Positions 34,501 through 45,805 are shown, counted from the first letter of the stretch. The stretch: DNA of 64,000 bases from Acanthosoma haemorrhoidale (GCA_930367205.1 OV884009.1:36341841-36405840); one strand, 5' to 3'. Made by a program: numbers and translations. Notes: a model not told the origin generated them from the sequence alone.

Positions 34501-37500
34501 TGCCTCCCTCTCCAAATGTTTTGTCATGTGGTGAAGACAATAGAGGGCAAGAGAGCCACAGACACTCAGGACATGAGTGGGATGGTAGCCAGCAACAGGA
34601 CCCCCGTGAAATACTTTTCTAGTTACAATAGATTGCAAGGCCACAGCCGGTTCAGGTGAAGAGAAGGACTGTAAGGATAAGTGTTACTGGATAAGGTATT
34701 AACTACAGGATTCGGATGCATGGATAGGTGTTCGTTGATTTTGGAAAATCTTAACGTTATAAAATCAAAGACAGTTGGCACATGTATATTAATGTGAAGG
34801 AATAACTTTGTAATGTAGAAAAGAGCGTTGACTACTCATTTAATTAAAATTTAATGCTTTCTATTCCTAGCTAAAATACTTCCCCATTGAAATTTTTGAT
34901 GCTAAAGTGGCAATGTGATGGGGAGGAGGTGGATACAAATTGATTGAGGAATCGTTGCGGACAATTACTATGCTCAAGGGCTCTAAATTTAAACCAGAAA
35001 AATTCCTTGATTATTTCCCATGCTGAAAACTTTCCAAAAAATGAATAAAAAATCCTAGGAAATTTTATATCTAACCGGATTTTTGAAATTCTAGCTTTTT
35101 CAGAATTTAAGCTGAATCTAAAATACCTCCAACTTTTTCAAAAAACAGTAGAGCGTAGCGGTGAATTTCCAAATATCCACTGCGGATCCATGATCAGTTT
35201 AACATTCTGAACGTTTCATGGCAAACAAAAGTTTTTTTACACAGTATCAATAAAACGGGGACGAGTTTCCAAAATAAAACAGCGGATTCGTGATTGGGTG
35301 AAAGATCTGATCTTTTCAAGATGAAAAATTTTTTTAATCAAAGACCTCTAGCCATTGAAAAATAACTGTTGTTGTACTTTGCATAGCAGCTAGCTATAAA
35401 CAAGGGCAAATTGAACAATTAGTAGTGAAAAAAAATATTGTTATTTCTACCAGTTACTTAGTGATCCTCCATTATTTTGCCCTGTAGCAGCAAAACAGGG
35501 GCGAATTTTTGCTATCAGACCTTACCCTTAATTGGGTGAAAAATCAAAACCTTTCAATTTCAAATAAAAACTTGTTATTTTTAACCGTTAAAAAGTAACT
35601 GTCAAGGTTTTTAATTTCAAGATCACAAATTCGTTGTCGGATTTTCGAAATTCTGTCTTCCCCCCCCAGGTAAAAATCACTCCATATTCAGGGGACTATG
35701 GACGGATTCATTCTACTTTGCAAATAATTTTATGTGATGAAAATTTTAATTTATCTACCATCTAATAAAAAAACAAAACATCCGTCATCTGTTTAAAATT
35801 CTAAAATGAGAGCAGTCTATTTCAGTGCTGTTTTGCTCAGCCACCTTTTTTTTTTTAGATGTTTTAACCTTACCAGCAACCATCTTTCTAAGAACTCCTG
35901 AGATCGACTGTTTAATGAGAAAGAATACAAGGGCAGCATTCTTATACTAAAACTACATTACAATGAAAAAGAGGCTTTCCTACAAAAACAACTTTGTAAA
36001 TTTAAATCTCGTGTAGATCCTGTGTTTTAGTGCATTTTCTCCATTCTTTGTGGATTGTGGTCAAAAGTGGTCAGGTATTGTTTCGATCGCTTTTTAGAAA
36101 GTAAGTTACTCAGTACGGATTCATCAAGTAAAATATTATTAAGGGCAAAACAAATTATGTAGGGGCCAGGAAAAAGATGGAGGAAAAAAAAAATGTAAAA
36201 CTGTTTTCCTTTGAACAGCGGTAACTCAAGCCGGGTCTATTTTAGAGAAAAAACGGAATGAACAAATGTTGTAGGGAATTGGTTTTCTACAAAACTAGCT
36301 GTGTCCTGGCAATATTTATATCTGGCTTTGATATTGCCGTTGCGATGTGAGTTTTTTGCAACATGGCAGGTTGTGGTCATGCGAGTCGTGCATGAACATG
36401 CCTTCCATTGCAACCACGAGACATGTATGAACTTACCTGGGACCTACACACCCCACTCTGAGCACGAAGCAAGATGAATAAAACTAAATTATTATAGCTA
36501 CCAAATACAAGTAGATACTTAATTTACAACTGCATACATATGAAAATACCTTCGCTTCATAGTCATAATCATCTTCATCGCTTTCAATACATGCAGTTGA
36601 TGGCCTTAAAAAAATCAATCATACGGTAAAATTAGAGGGTTATACAAAATAATTTTATCAAATAAAAACATCAGGGATGTGAGTGAAGTAGGTATAATTA
36701 TGTCTAAATGAAAGGTTTTCAATATTTAACAGAATTAATAACAATTATCAGATAATTATAATTGAAACTTAAAAGGTGCAACTTTTTATAATATGTCACA
36801 CAATTAGCTCATACATTTCTTGGCAACTCAGTGTATGTAAGTCAGGGTCCGACACCTAGAAAAGGGCTACAAGACCAGTAACTTTTTTTTTTATGCATCT
36901 CATAAAATGTATAATTATATTCTGAAGGCTACAAATTAATGAGAAAGAAATAAACGAGGCGACAAAAAGAGTGGTTGAACAGGCCTTTCAGACTACAGGC
37001 ACAAAGGTAACTTTAGGTCAGTATCTGAGTTCACAGGCAAGAAATGACAACCAAATATCTGTGGAAAGGAAAAGGAGGACTAAGTTTGCCAACTGCTGCA
37101 CCAGCAGGCTAGGACGACATCTTTAAAGCAGCCTCGTATCACGACATATCGAGATTGTTCCATATAAGACACTGATTCACCCAGTTCTCATAAATGGATC
37201 AGAAACCTGGACAATCAATGTCGAGGAAAGGGACATCCAAATATTCAAAAGGAAAGTTTTCTGGTGCATATAAGGAACTATTTTGTCCATAGGTGAATAG
37301 AGACAAAGAAGCAACCAATAGGTTTACAACTTGTTCAAAGGGCCTGATGTAATAAAGTTATAAAAGTGGGAACCACACAGAATGAATGAGTGATGCCATG
37401 GTCCCAAAGAAGTTAAACATGGAAGACAGAGAATGGAAAGACCGAGGCAGCGATGGTCGGACTGTGGGGCCAATGACACCAGGAACATTCGGATTCAACT

Positions 37501-38696
37501 CTGTATAGTAGTCACATAAAACAAAGGACTCCTGGGGACTAATGGAGGAAGCCATGACTCATTAACATATTACTGACGTACTGACTATATGACTATGTTA
37601 AGTAAGCAAAATATTTTATCTGATCACCAGTTAAAACAAAAATATCATTTCTTTAAAATAATTCTGATATTTTTTAAGGTTACATTATACCGCTAAATAT
37701 CAAGTACAAAACCAAGCAATAATTATGATATATGAACTGTTTTATATCAAATGAATAAACATAAATATGTTGTTAATGTCATGCACAGTTTGTTTAGTAC
37801 ATAAACACACATCAAATATTCAATGGAGCAAATATCACTATGAAGTATAAATATTACATTTATAAATCTTACTTAACGCCTTGTAATCTTGCTGAACGTC
37901 TAGTAGGTGTTAATGATAATGTTTTCCTACTATAAGACCGTTTTCTTTTACGGGGTGCTGGCCCTGGTAATGATGTAGACAACTCCTGAGCAATAGATGA
38001 AGCTGATGTTTTTCCAGGATATTCGCCAAATTGTTTCTTAAACTGAAAATTAAAAGTTTATAATAATAAAAGATATACATAATATTAGTTTAAGAAATAA
38101 CATTGGCCATGTTTAACAAACTTATTTCAGCTGAATGATAAGAATGTTAAATGTTCCACAAAACATTTTATTACACTATTTAAAAAGTTCAAATTACTTA
38201 AAGTTAGGCTGAAGGATACACCACATTATAAGTAGAAGTAACATCCAGGTTAGTGGCATTAGGAAACTAATGTGTACAACTTTGACAAGGTAAAATTTGA
38301 CTACTTCCCATAAATAATTAAAATTCATGACAATGTCTGCAATATAACAATAGCAACGATTCAAAAAACGTAACGTAGTAATGAAGAGGGCCAATTAATC
38401 AAAGCAAAGCTATTTGATACAAATAGCATAATCACTAGAAGGGTGTAGTCCTATTGCCTGTGATAAGTAATCAGAATACTTATCAGAACAAACCAGAGCT
38501 GTGATTGCTAAAAGATAACTAAAAATGATATGCAATCTATCTTAGTTGTACTTAAAACAACTAAGATTAACTATCTTATCTTAGCATAACTTAAAACAAA
38601 AAATAGCTGTTTCAAAGAATTAGAAAACAAAATAAATACCATCTCTCTGAACTCCCTTATATTGCCTTCTCTCATCTTTTCATAGTCGGAAGTCAT
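22534..38696 (-). CDS. CDCA7: CDCA7-type zinc-finger chromatin protein, six exons
   Basis: Minus-strand coding exons: 38696-38640, 38042-37873, 36604-36550, 33702-33533, 23764-23638 and 23061-22534. All have AG/GT borders and matching phases, giving 368 residues. The N-terminus ([19 protein letters not shown]) resembles the YE.LR..NI helix of CDCA7 proteins. A basic segment ([11 protein letters not shown]) could be a nuclear signal. The diagnostic cysteine-rich domain spans exons 4-6: [13 protein letters not shown], then [44 protein letters not shown] and PTGIL. All pairs of the four-CXXC domain are present. By family knowledge CDCA7 recruits the HELLS remodeler to chromatin in support of DNA methylation. 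The C-terminal ~115 residues are an acidic Asp/Glu/Lys/Asn repeat not typical of the family. The 9.8-kb intron 4 contains a Gypsy element and a hAT relic. Confidence 0.88.
22565..22910 (-). repeat. In-frame coding minisatellite, acidic CDCA7 tail
   Basis: The last CDCA7 exon ends in tandem units of 12 to 45 bases. Three units read [14 protein letters not shown] or a close variant, followed by shorter DEDEDKL and VEDEDKL units. The reading frame stays open to the TAA at 22534. Codon-level repeats and near-identical DNA between units indicate expansion by slippage or unequal exchange. Confidence 0.85.
23765..24311. other. CDCA7 intron 4, part without recognised features
   Basis: Part of the large CDCA7 intron next to exon 5. 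AT-rich; no repeat or gene recognised. Confidence 0.4.
24312..25570 (+). pseudogene. hAT-like (GTF2IRD2/SCAND3-type) transposase relic
   Basis: From ATGGCTACAAAG at 24312, broken plus-strand frames read in order [24 protein letters not shown] (a BED-like zinc finger with K.SNL.R after it), [46 protein letters not shown] and [11 protein letters not shown]. This order matches the hAT-derived transposase family represented by GTF2IRD2-like and SCAND3-like proteins. Many stops and frameshifts show it is dead. It is antisense to the host gene CDCA7 inside its intron. Terminal repeats were not identified. Confidence 0.6.
25910..26130 (+). mobile_element. RTE-type LINE C-terminal relic
   Basis: One frame gives [14 protein letters not shown] followed by [18 protein letters not shown], the familiar tail of insect RTE/Jockey-type polymerases (LRW.GHV.RM...R..K). 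A stop lies inside it. A short 3' fragment only. Confidence 0.5.
26160..26640 (-). mobile_element. tRNA-derived SINE-like element
   Basis: On the minus strand from about 26640 the sequence starts TCCCTGTAATCTAGTAGTTA, close to the 5' half of tRNA-Glu/Asp genes, with an A-box-like TAGTAGTTAGCA and, 35 bases on, GAGTTTGATCTCC in place of the B box GGTTCGATTCC. The tRNA-unrelated body probably continues to about 26160. The head is diverged, so it is an old copy. It lies in CDCA7 intron 4. Confidence 0.5.
26641..28296. other. CDCA7 intron 4, mixed AT-rich and C-rich repeat-like DNA
   Basis: The stretches 26860-27180 and 27780-28090 have the C-rich, T-rich character of the LINE relics nearby but no diagnostic motif that I can support. 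The rest is AT-rich. Confidence 0.35.
28302..28506 (-). repeat. Gypsy 3' LTR
   Basis: 205 bases, TG...CA on the minus strand, paired with the LTR at 32780-32984; two mismatches. The minus-strand polypurine tract ends exactly at its inner border. Confidence 0.92.
28629..29625 (-). pseudogene. pol: Gypsy integrase catalytic core and C-terminus
   Basis: Separated from the zinc-finger frame by a shift at a run of seven G/C bases near 29607. It has the DDE core: [19 protein letters not shown], then [12 protein letters not shown], then [17 protein letters not shown]. The C-terminal part is proline/glutamine rich and ends at TLIEEI-like residues with a stop at 28629. About 330 codons are open. Confidence 0.85.
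29569..30700 (-). pseudogene. pol: Gypsy RT thumb, RNase H and integrase zinc finger
   Basis: After the shift at 30700 the frame continues with [17 protein letters not shown], then the RNase H domain with [16 protein letters not shown] and [13 protein letters not shown] and [11 protein letters not shown]. An in-frame TAA lies near 29898, and a run of seven A bases near 29839 shifts the frame once more. The integrase HHCC finger follows (HASHMGMVK ... CHAC). Confidence 0.85.
30660..31807 (-). pseudogene. pol: Gypsy protease and reverse transcriptase (first part of pol)
   Basis: Open from about 31807 in a frame different from the end of gag. An aspartic protease core reads [15 protein letters not shown] followed by [13 protein letters not shown]. 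Reverse transcriptase follows, with [27 protein letters not shown] and VMIDDVLI in place of the usual YxDD box (here MIDD). The frame breaks near 30700 where GATA is tandemly repeated, just after IEYLGFRID. Confidence 0.85.
31792..32685 (-). pseudogene. gag: Gypsy gag (frameshifted)
   Basis: The first ATG is at 32685. The frame runs through [10 protein letters not shown], is broken at a run of eight A/T bases near 32596, resumes with [18 protein letters not shown], and is shifted again near 32240 between ARDRLLI and [11 protein letters not shown]. The C-terminal part carries two CX2CX4HX4C zinc knuckles, [14 protein letters not shown] and [14 protein letters not shown], and ends at a stop at 31792. 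By family knowledge gag packages element RNA. The broken frames mean no full product from this copy as written. Confidence 0.8.
32780..32984 (-). repeat. Gypsy 5' LTR
   Basis: 205 bases, paired with 28302-28506. It would hold the element's promoter. No strong TATA box is evident to me. Confidence 0.92.
33156..33267 (+). mobile_element. MITE A, mariner-derived, about 110 bp
   Basis: Nearly a perfect hairpin: GGTAGTCTGAAAAGTTTCCG at the left and its complement at the right, flanked by TA. The left half also matches the 5' end of the mariner at 60855 through CTCAACATGAAGAT. No coding capacity. It lies in CDCA7 intron 4 near exon 4. Confidence 0.85.
33703..36549. other. CDCA7 intron 3
   Basis: AT-rich intron. 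It holds the degenerate tandem repeat at 35140-35720 (listed separately). The part 34440-34690 is GC-richer and unlike its surroundings, but I recognise no element in it. Confidence 0.5.
35140..35720. repeat. Degenerate tandem repeat in CDCA7 intron 3
   Basis: Three related blocks begin near 35150, 35255 and 35490. Each has an AARCGGGGRCGARTTTYC-like opening, then GGATYCRTGATTGGGTGAAA or a diverged form, then a TTTTCAA...AAAAACTTGTTATTTTT-like stretch and AAAAAGTAACTGT. Units are about 100 to 240 bases and well diverged. Confidence 0.55.
36930..37600 (+). mobile_element. RTE-type LINE C-terminal relic
   Basis: Frames read [20 protein letters not shown], then a [11 protein letters not shown] stretch, then [12 protein letters not shown], following the family order YK.LIRPVLLYGSETW, IFERKVLR, RPR.RW.D. 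Several stops. It lies in CDCA7 intron 2, antisense to the gene. Confidence 0.6.
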
Positions 38697-38734
38697 GTTA
38701 ATAAAATTATGAAACAAAATCTAGGAGTAAACAA

Positions 38735-38850
38735 CCAGGGCTAAATGACAACGGCTTGAGATTTAGAAAAAGGCGCAATTTCAGCCTGCGAACCGGGGAA
38801 CATTGAACATCGATCAGCAATCCATCTAACACTAACGGTATGAGATACTA
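38735..38850 (-). mobile_element. tRNA-derived SINE-like fragment beside the CDCA7 start
   Basis: On the minus strand, CCGTTAGTGTTAGATGGATT resembles an A-box region and, about 45 bases on, CCCCGGTTCGCAGGC is a good B box. This pair is the mark of a tRNA-derived SINE or tRNA relic. It ends only about 40 bases upstream of the CDCA7 start codon at 38696 and runs the same way, so it may be part of the 5' UTR. Confidence 0.45.
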
Positions 38851-39327
38851 AAACTTAGTAAACATTATAATTCACTGGTGTTTACTCACAAGGGTCAAGT
38901 CGTAATTTTTACGAAAATAAGGTTTTTATGGCTTCTTGACAAAAAAATCTGCTGTTTTTATTGGCAGAAACGGCTCTAGTTTCAGACAAGTCTATAGTAT
39001 AGTCATTCAAGAAGAAAGAAATACTAAAACAGATTTTATAATGATTTTCAAAAGTTTAATAAATCGTCCTGCAAACTTTTCATGACTTAATCCCTTATGA
39101 CCAAACATCAGTCATTGTTATACTATAGCGATAAACTATAAAAAATCATGTTTGAATAAACGGTCATATATTTAAAAATTAATAATAACTATATTAACAC
39201 AAAATACTAAATAAACATAAGTATGCATTAATAATTTTTTTAACATATAAATAATTTTGATGGATCAATATCAGCTAATATGAAACTAGGATATATAGTA
39301 ATTATAATTCTTATTTCTCCCCCTATA
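38851..39327. other. AT-rich intergenic DNA upstream of CDCA7
   Basis: Nothing recognised; may hold CDCA7 promoter sequence. Confidence 0.4.
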
Positions 39328-39332
39328 TAAGG

Positions 39333-40266
<934 letters not shown>

Positions 40267-40539
40267 TAAGGCTTTACCACTATAGAGAAACCTCGAACCA
40301 ACGCAGCCAGTTTTACTCGTTCCTGACTGTTTCTTTTAAACATAGCTTTTAATTATATTTCCTTTAATTCTCTGTACATACTACTGAGGTGAGATCCATG
40401 GGTTTATATTGTTTTCATGTTTTTTCTGTCTTCATTCATGTGCAGTGTGCAAAAACCACCTGATTTTCCAGCATAAAACTTCCAATCACCGCCAGTTTCT
40501 TTTATTTCTTACGCAGTCCCTTCTTTTCCTGACGCCCTC

Positions 40540-40850
40540 TGGAGGAGTTTCATCTCGGATCCATTGATCGGATTGTCATGCACCACCCAGCCCTCCCTGA
40601 TGCAGATAAGATTTGGGAGAAACAGTTATCTCACCTAATGCACTCTTACCAAAATTACTCAAGATCTACAATCCACCATTCAACAATACACGACAATTTT
40701 TGTCCTCTTACATTTCACCAAAGCATTCCACTCCATCCTTCTATAATAAGAACTACTATCCATGTCCTTATCTAACTGTGGTGCCAGGTGTTTACAATCA
40801 TTTCTGTACTCATGCGGTAAAATATTATAAGTAACTTTTCCTAACAAAGA
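40540..40850 (+). mobile_element. LINE reverse-transcriptase fragment (L2/CR1-like)
   Basis: A short piece with FVLLHFTKAFHSI, matching the DLTKAFDSI box of LINE reverse transcriptases, and a following LSNCGARCLQSFLYS stretch. Too short and broken for a firm family call. Confidence 0.45.
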
Positions 40851-41509
40851 GATTTTTTCACATTACAGCGTATTTAAGTATTGTAGTGTTATGAAAAATA
40901 ATAATTTGTTTTAGACGAGGGAACGTATTACCAATTATAAGTGTCTAATACTTAGGACACACCCTTGTAGCCCCCGTTACTGCCCATCCCATTGGCCCTA
41001 TAAAGACATAAACATAGGAACCATGCGTATGGCGATGGTTCGAATCGTATTCAAAATAATATTAGTATGGACTGTTCTTTAAAACAACTTAAAAAGAAAA
41101 ATTAACATACGATGGCTATTTTCAGGAAGTTTTTAAGTCGCTAGCATTGTATCTGCAAAGAAGTAAACCAGAGTTAGTTTGCCTTCAGTGTGTTTAAACG
41201 GTGTAATTTTAATTTTACATTTATTTTATTAGTTTCAGTATAATATTTAGGAATATTATAATTAACTTCACCAACCTTTTTATTTAATGACACTATCACC
41301 CAACGCTTTTGTGTTTCACCGTTTTCTTCTTCAAAAAATCTTGACTCAACAGTACATAAGCCACTGCTACTTCCTCGTAACTGTCCGATTCGTACACTTC
41401 ATGTTTTTGTAACAACAAAAAAAAAGCTACTAAAGAAGGGGCGTATGGCAACGGAGTGTTCCCGGGTAGGGGACGACTAAAGATTTTCGAACTACGCGCC
41501 GTGGGAACG

Positions 41510-42360
41510 CTTCCTTGCCCGAACTGCAAAAATTTAGTTTGTTCATTGACCAAACTTTATCCTGGAAAGGCTACATTTCCAAAATCACCCGTCTATCCAT
41601 TTCCACCCTTAAACTATTCAGTCCGTTCCACCTCTTCCCATTACATACGCGCCAACCCCTGGTTTCCTCTCTTGTCTGCCCCCAGTTTGACGACGGTTGT
41701 GTGGTGTATAATCAAGATCACCGAAGACTGTCGTATTTCGCAGCACTACTCTGAGTTGTAATGGACGTACCCTTCCACCTGTCGCCAATACTTCCTTGGA
41801 TCCCTCCTTTAAGGTACCAAAAGGGCTAAAAAGCCTCCTTACCGGCACGACCTCCTCCAATTCAAATTAGCTAGCGAATCTGGCCCTCCCGAACTATATT
41901 TATTTTTGAACAAATTTGCTTCCATTGACCATCATTTCTTATTCCCACCACAAACCTTTGGAACTTTATTCCCATCGAAATTCTTGGCTTATCAACTCTC
42001 CTAATTTTTAAATCTAGACAATACCAGTTCTTATCTCTCTCCAATCTTCATTCATAATTCACTATTATAATTATTTTTATTTATTTCCTATTTTAATTCA
42101 CACTAGCAACTTTTCACGTTTTTTCCCCTTTTAATAGTTTATTATTTTTTCACCTCAACTCGGTTATGTTTTTTGTTTCAATATTTTGCTGTTGGTTCTT
42201 TGCAATCATCCCAAATGTACTTAGGCCTTTTATTATTTTAAGCTAACAATATCGGTGTAATGTTATGTTATTTTTTGTCAGTTCTCTCCTTTTTTCTATT
42301 CTGAGGAAACGATGTCTTGGTTTTATTTCATTTCATTTACCTATTTTTTGCTCCTTATGA
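41510..42360 (+). mobile_element. LINE polymerase 3' relic (L2/CR1-like)
   Basis: Frames read LFIDQTLSWKGYISKITRLS, then LVCPQFDDGCVVYNQ (family LV.P.FDYG..VY), then a late NLWNFIPIEILGLST stretch like the RLWNSLP box near the polymerase C-terminus. A T-rich 3' part follows. Broken in several places. Confidence 0.6.
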
Positions 42361-42394
42361 GCTCAAATTCACCTCCCTAGCCTGAAAACTACAC

Positions 42395-42502
42395 ATACGA
42401 GGGTGGTTAAACTACTAACAAAGCTTTTATTTCACAAGCTTTTATTTATTTTATTATCATCTTCATGTTGAGGTTGGCAACTTTTCAGACCACCTGTGTA
42501 GT
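42395..42502 (-). mobile_element. MITE B, mariner-derived
   Basis: The same hairpin family as the copies at 33156 and 44624, in the opposite orientation, with AGGTTGGCAACTTTTCAGAC at the right and a more eroded left end. Confidence 0.8.
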
Positions 42503-42514
42503 TTAGGTTAACGC

Positions 42515-43740
42515 TGATAATTCCAAGGCGATGGCTATTGGCTGAAGCATTGCACCGAGTGAGATCCTAAAGACGCTTCTACCAGAGGACACTGGTAGTT
42601 CTTTTAAGATCTTAAGAGGTACGAGGACTAAAGGGCTTCTTGTAGGAACTATGTAGAGACCTGGATCAACGTCACCGTATCCTCGATCACCCTGTTAGGA
42701 GACGTTGCGAACTGGAGGATTTCCGCCAAGATCAACAGTGACCATAACTCCACCTCGTTCGAAGTTGTCACTGGGATGACTACATTGGAAGCCAGCCCCG
42801 GGGAAATGTAACGAGAGGAGTTAGGTGGTCCACATACGAGGGCTGAGCTGGAGGGGAGGCCTGCAGATGATAAGTGGACTATCCAGGGAGATGATATCCT
42901 TGAAGTGGAGGGCATAGATATCAAAGTAGTGTCCATGGCTACAGCTATGAGGTACGCCACAGAGATCACCCTCCAGCAAAGTAAGCCGAGGAAGAAGTGT
43001 AACGCATAATGAATGCCTGTCTTAACAGCGGCAAAGAGAGACCTCTATAGGCTAAGCGCGAGTTCCAGAAGTGTAGGTACGAGCTGGTCCAAGAGGTCCT
43101 ACGGGCCCGATATTTGAGCCTAGGATCTGAATATAAGAAGAGGGGTGAGGCCAATCGGAGGGAATCCTGAGATGAATTCGTGTAACGTAAGTTGAAAAAT
43201 AACCCCTGGGGTACGTCGTACCATGTAGCCATAGCCAAATATGGCCAGACCACGACCGTAGCTGTGTTGAAGAGTTGAGAACAGCAGGACACATCCCCCT
43301 TGTGTCCCACATTGAAGGGAGGCAACTTGATATCGTAAACGAGTGACAAGACCACGTCTACTTTTAGATGGACTGAAAGAGAGCTGAGCTAAGCTTAATA
43401 CCGAAAGGAATGAGTCGGGAACTGACAGATACCAAGAGCTACAGGCCCATCAGCCTCCTTCCAATCCTAATCGAAGACCTAACGTCTTATGTACACGGCG
43501 CTAAGAGCAGACCACCTGAGGCAGTACGGCTCCTGTTTAGAAAAGAAGATGTCTGTGTCGACAGCAAATTCATACAGATAGATTGAAGAATGATTAGGCA
43601 TATCAAAGGAATACAGAAGTAACAGGATGAAACTGAATACCCCGCCAAGAGGAAAACCAGAAATCGCATAAATGAGGTGGATGTAAAAGACGCATAGGAT
43701 ATGCTGAAATATCATTCAGTTAGGTATGACAGGAAAATGA
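42515..43740 (+). mobile_element. R1-type LINE relic
   Basis: Plus-strand frames read VNADNSKAMAIG near the start, then a KLKNNPWGTSYHVAIAKYGQ stretch (R1 family: NPWG..Y..A..K), and SYRPISLLPILIEDLTSYV, the start of the reverse-transcriptase domain. Many stops and shifts. R1 elements normally target rDNA, but no rDNA is present here, so this is a dispersed R1-clade copy or a related non-specific lineage. Confidence 0.55.
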
Positions 43741-43779
43741 GGTAGTACATGGAAGGAAGGTTGTCTTTGAGTTTTCAAA

Positions 43780-44430
43780 GCAAGCCATGGTGCCATACTT
43801 GATGAAAGGCGTGAGAGACGTCGAGAAATACACCAGAACAATACTCCTTCTCAAATAAGGAGAAAATGGAGTTCATTATGCCATGGGATTGGTAGATAGT
43901 GGAGAGCGAGAAACAAAATCCTAATTGATGCGGGGGGTCTATAAAAGAGCCAAGGAAAGCTGTTAAGCGTTTGATGAGAAGTTTTTAAAGGATTTGTTCA
44001 ATGATCGGTAGAGGAAAATGGGTTTCTATGATGCAGAAGAGTGAAAATGTTAGCTTTTTTGTGATTTATTTTGATCAAGGAGAATTTCCAGAGGAGAGGA
44101 AAATAAGTGGTTCTGAGAACCGAGTTTCAGTATCTACATGAAGGTCAGGAATAAAATAAATAAAGAGTTTATGAACAACCATGGCTACTTCTTTTAGATG
44201 GAAAATATGGAGTAAGGACAGAACACGTTTGACGAATGAAGTGCAAAGGCATAGGCAATCTGCTCATCGGTCTTTACCAAGGAGTCATTGGGATGGCGGA
44301 AGAGATGTCGAGTGTTAGGGAATAATAAGATTCTTTTGGTAGTTAACCATAGTGACTGGTGGTAGTGCTTGTGTGTGTGTGGTAAAGGCTCGGGTAGTGC
44401 AAGATAGAGCAAACACCCTCCCACTACTCA
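43780..44430 (-). mobile_element. Jockey-type LINE reverse-transcriptase relic
   Basis: Minus-strand frames read LFRHPNDSLVKTDEQIAYAF (family PDGSWAKSDEEKAEAFA), then HFPLPIIEQIL.KLLIKRL, then HQLGFCFSLSTIYQSHGIM (H.FGFR..HST..Q.HRI), then EYCSGVFLDVSHAFHQVWH (KYCSAVFLDVSQAFDKVWH). The order and boxes are clearly Jockey clade. A few stops interrupt it. It faces the R1 relic tail to tail. Confidence 0.7.
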
Positions 44431-44623
44431 CTTCCAGCTGTGAGTTGGATAGCTGCTGTTCCTCCTTACACGCAAACTCCTGCAAAAAATTTCAAACCAA
44501 ACCAAAAGCTTTTTCCAAATCGACAAAGCGATGCTGGGATGATACCAACTCCCTTAAATTGTCACCGGAGAAAAAAAAAAGCCTCATTCTCTATGTAGCT
44601 GGCAGTACAAGCTCGGGAACCAG

Positions 44624-44735
44624 TACACAGGTGGTCTGAAAAGTTTCAAACCTCGACATGAAGATGATAATAAAATAAATAAAAGCTAGTAAAATAAAAG
44701 CTTTGTTAGGTTGGAAACTTTTCAGACCTCGTATA
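44624..44735 (+). mobile_element. MITE C, mariner-derived
   Basis: A 112-bp hairpin with left end CACAGGTGGTCTGAAAAGTT and right end complementary, TA at both borders. Same family as 33156 and 42395. Confidence 0.85.
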
Positions 44736-44739
44736 CACT

Positions 44740-45035
44740 CCGGACTCATAGAAACAAACCACCATCGGTAAACTACCAGCCTTCATATATTTCTCCAAAA
44801 AGAAAAAAAAGTACTTGAAACCTCCAAGCCCCCACTAATACACACACGTCAAAATTAATAACTTTATTTATTTTTGCCTAATAAACTCTTCTTCTGCCAG
44901 CGGGGATTTGTTTACATCCAGAACCAACAGGGATACCACTGTCACACAGCCCAACACCTCAGACACTTACTAAAGTCGTCGAAAGGGACGGAATACAGAA
45001 CTTTACTTACCAGCTTAAATAACAGAAACCATACT
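44740..45035 (+). mobile_element. Possible LINE reverse-transcriptase fragment
   Basis: Weakly resembles a reverse-transcriptase start: NYQPSYISPKRKKST, then FFCQRGFVYIQNQQGYHCHT where the family has FGFR..RST. Low confidence. Confidence 0.35.
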
Positions 45036-45371
45036 GGGTGGTGATCAAAAACCTACACCCCTGTTGTACTGATCAAGGAGAAGAGTTTGAAAAGATCGGC
45101 ATTGTATTTATTTTGTTGAAGCAGATTGTTAACATAATGATACAATGTATTGTGTTTACGTTCTCAGTACCTTTTTTTTCTGATGATATGGAACCGTTTT
45201 GTTTCCGTAAAAAGTTAAGCGCAATGTGATATTTTTTTTTACGAAGGCAGCTAACAAGGACCTAAGCCCAGATAGTTGACAGCTAGACCTACTTATTGCT
45301 TATAATTGTTTTGATGAATTCTGTAGCGATGTTTTGAAACATAATAATATTCAGACAAAGAATTAGAAAAA

Positions 45372-45552
45372 AAATAAAACTCACTTATTTAGTTATTGAT
45401 GTTGCCTTTCTTTTACTTAAACTTTTACACACTAATCCATGGTTTCAACAATAGCAGTGTTGAAAATAACTTAATTGTCAAAACCATGGTCCACTTTTAA
45501 TGAAAATTTAAGGGAAATGAGATAATATCAGAAACATAAGTGAGTTTTATTA
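45372..45552. mobile_element. Inverted-repeat element, MITE-like, about 180 bp
   Basis: Ends AATAAAACTCACTTAT and its complement ATAAGTGAGTTTTATT, with internal inverted copies of CCATGGTTT. No coding capacity. Not related to the mariner-derived MITEs by its ends. Confidence 0.6.
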
Positions 45553-45805
45553 ATTTTATTTTTTTTAAATTCATTGTCCGAACATTAATAATATAAGTAG
45601 TTAACATTGCATATTAGCTTCTTTCTTTTCTCTTCATCATTATCTTTAACTCCTTCCAGGCATCCTTTGCACTAAGTTGGAGTTAATGTTTTTCAAAATG
45701 AAGCCTTCAACATGTTTAAAAAAAACATTTATATTAATATTAGGTTGTGATCAAAGAAGAATGTTTCGTGTTCTATGGTTTTGATTACGTCCCTCTAATC
45801 CTTAC

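Noticed and set aside
40965..41060. GGTTCGAATCG, a good B-box match, as a tRNA gene
   Set aside because: No cloverleaf or convincing A box around it; at most a SINE scrap.
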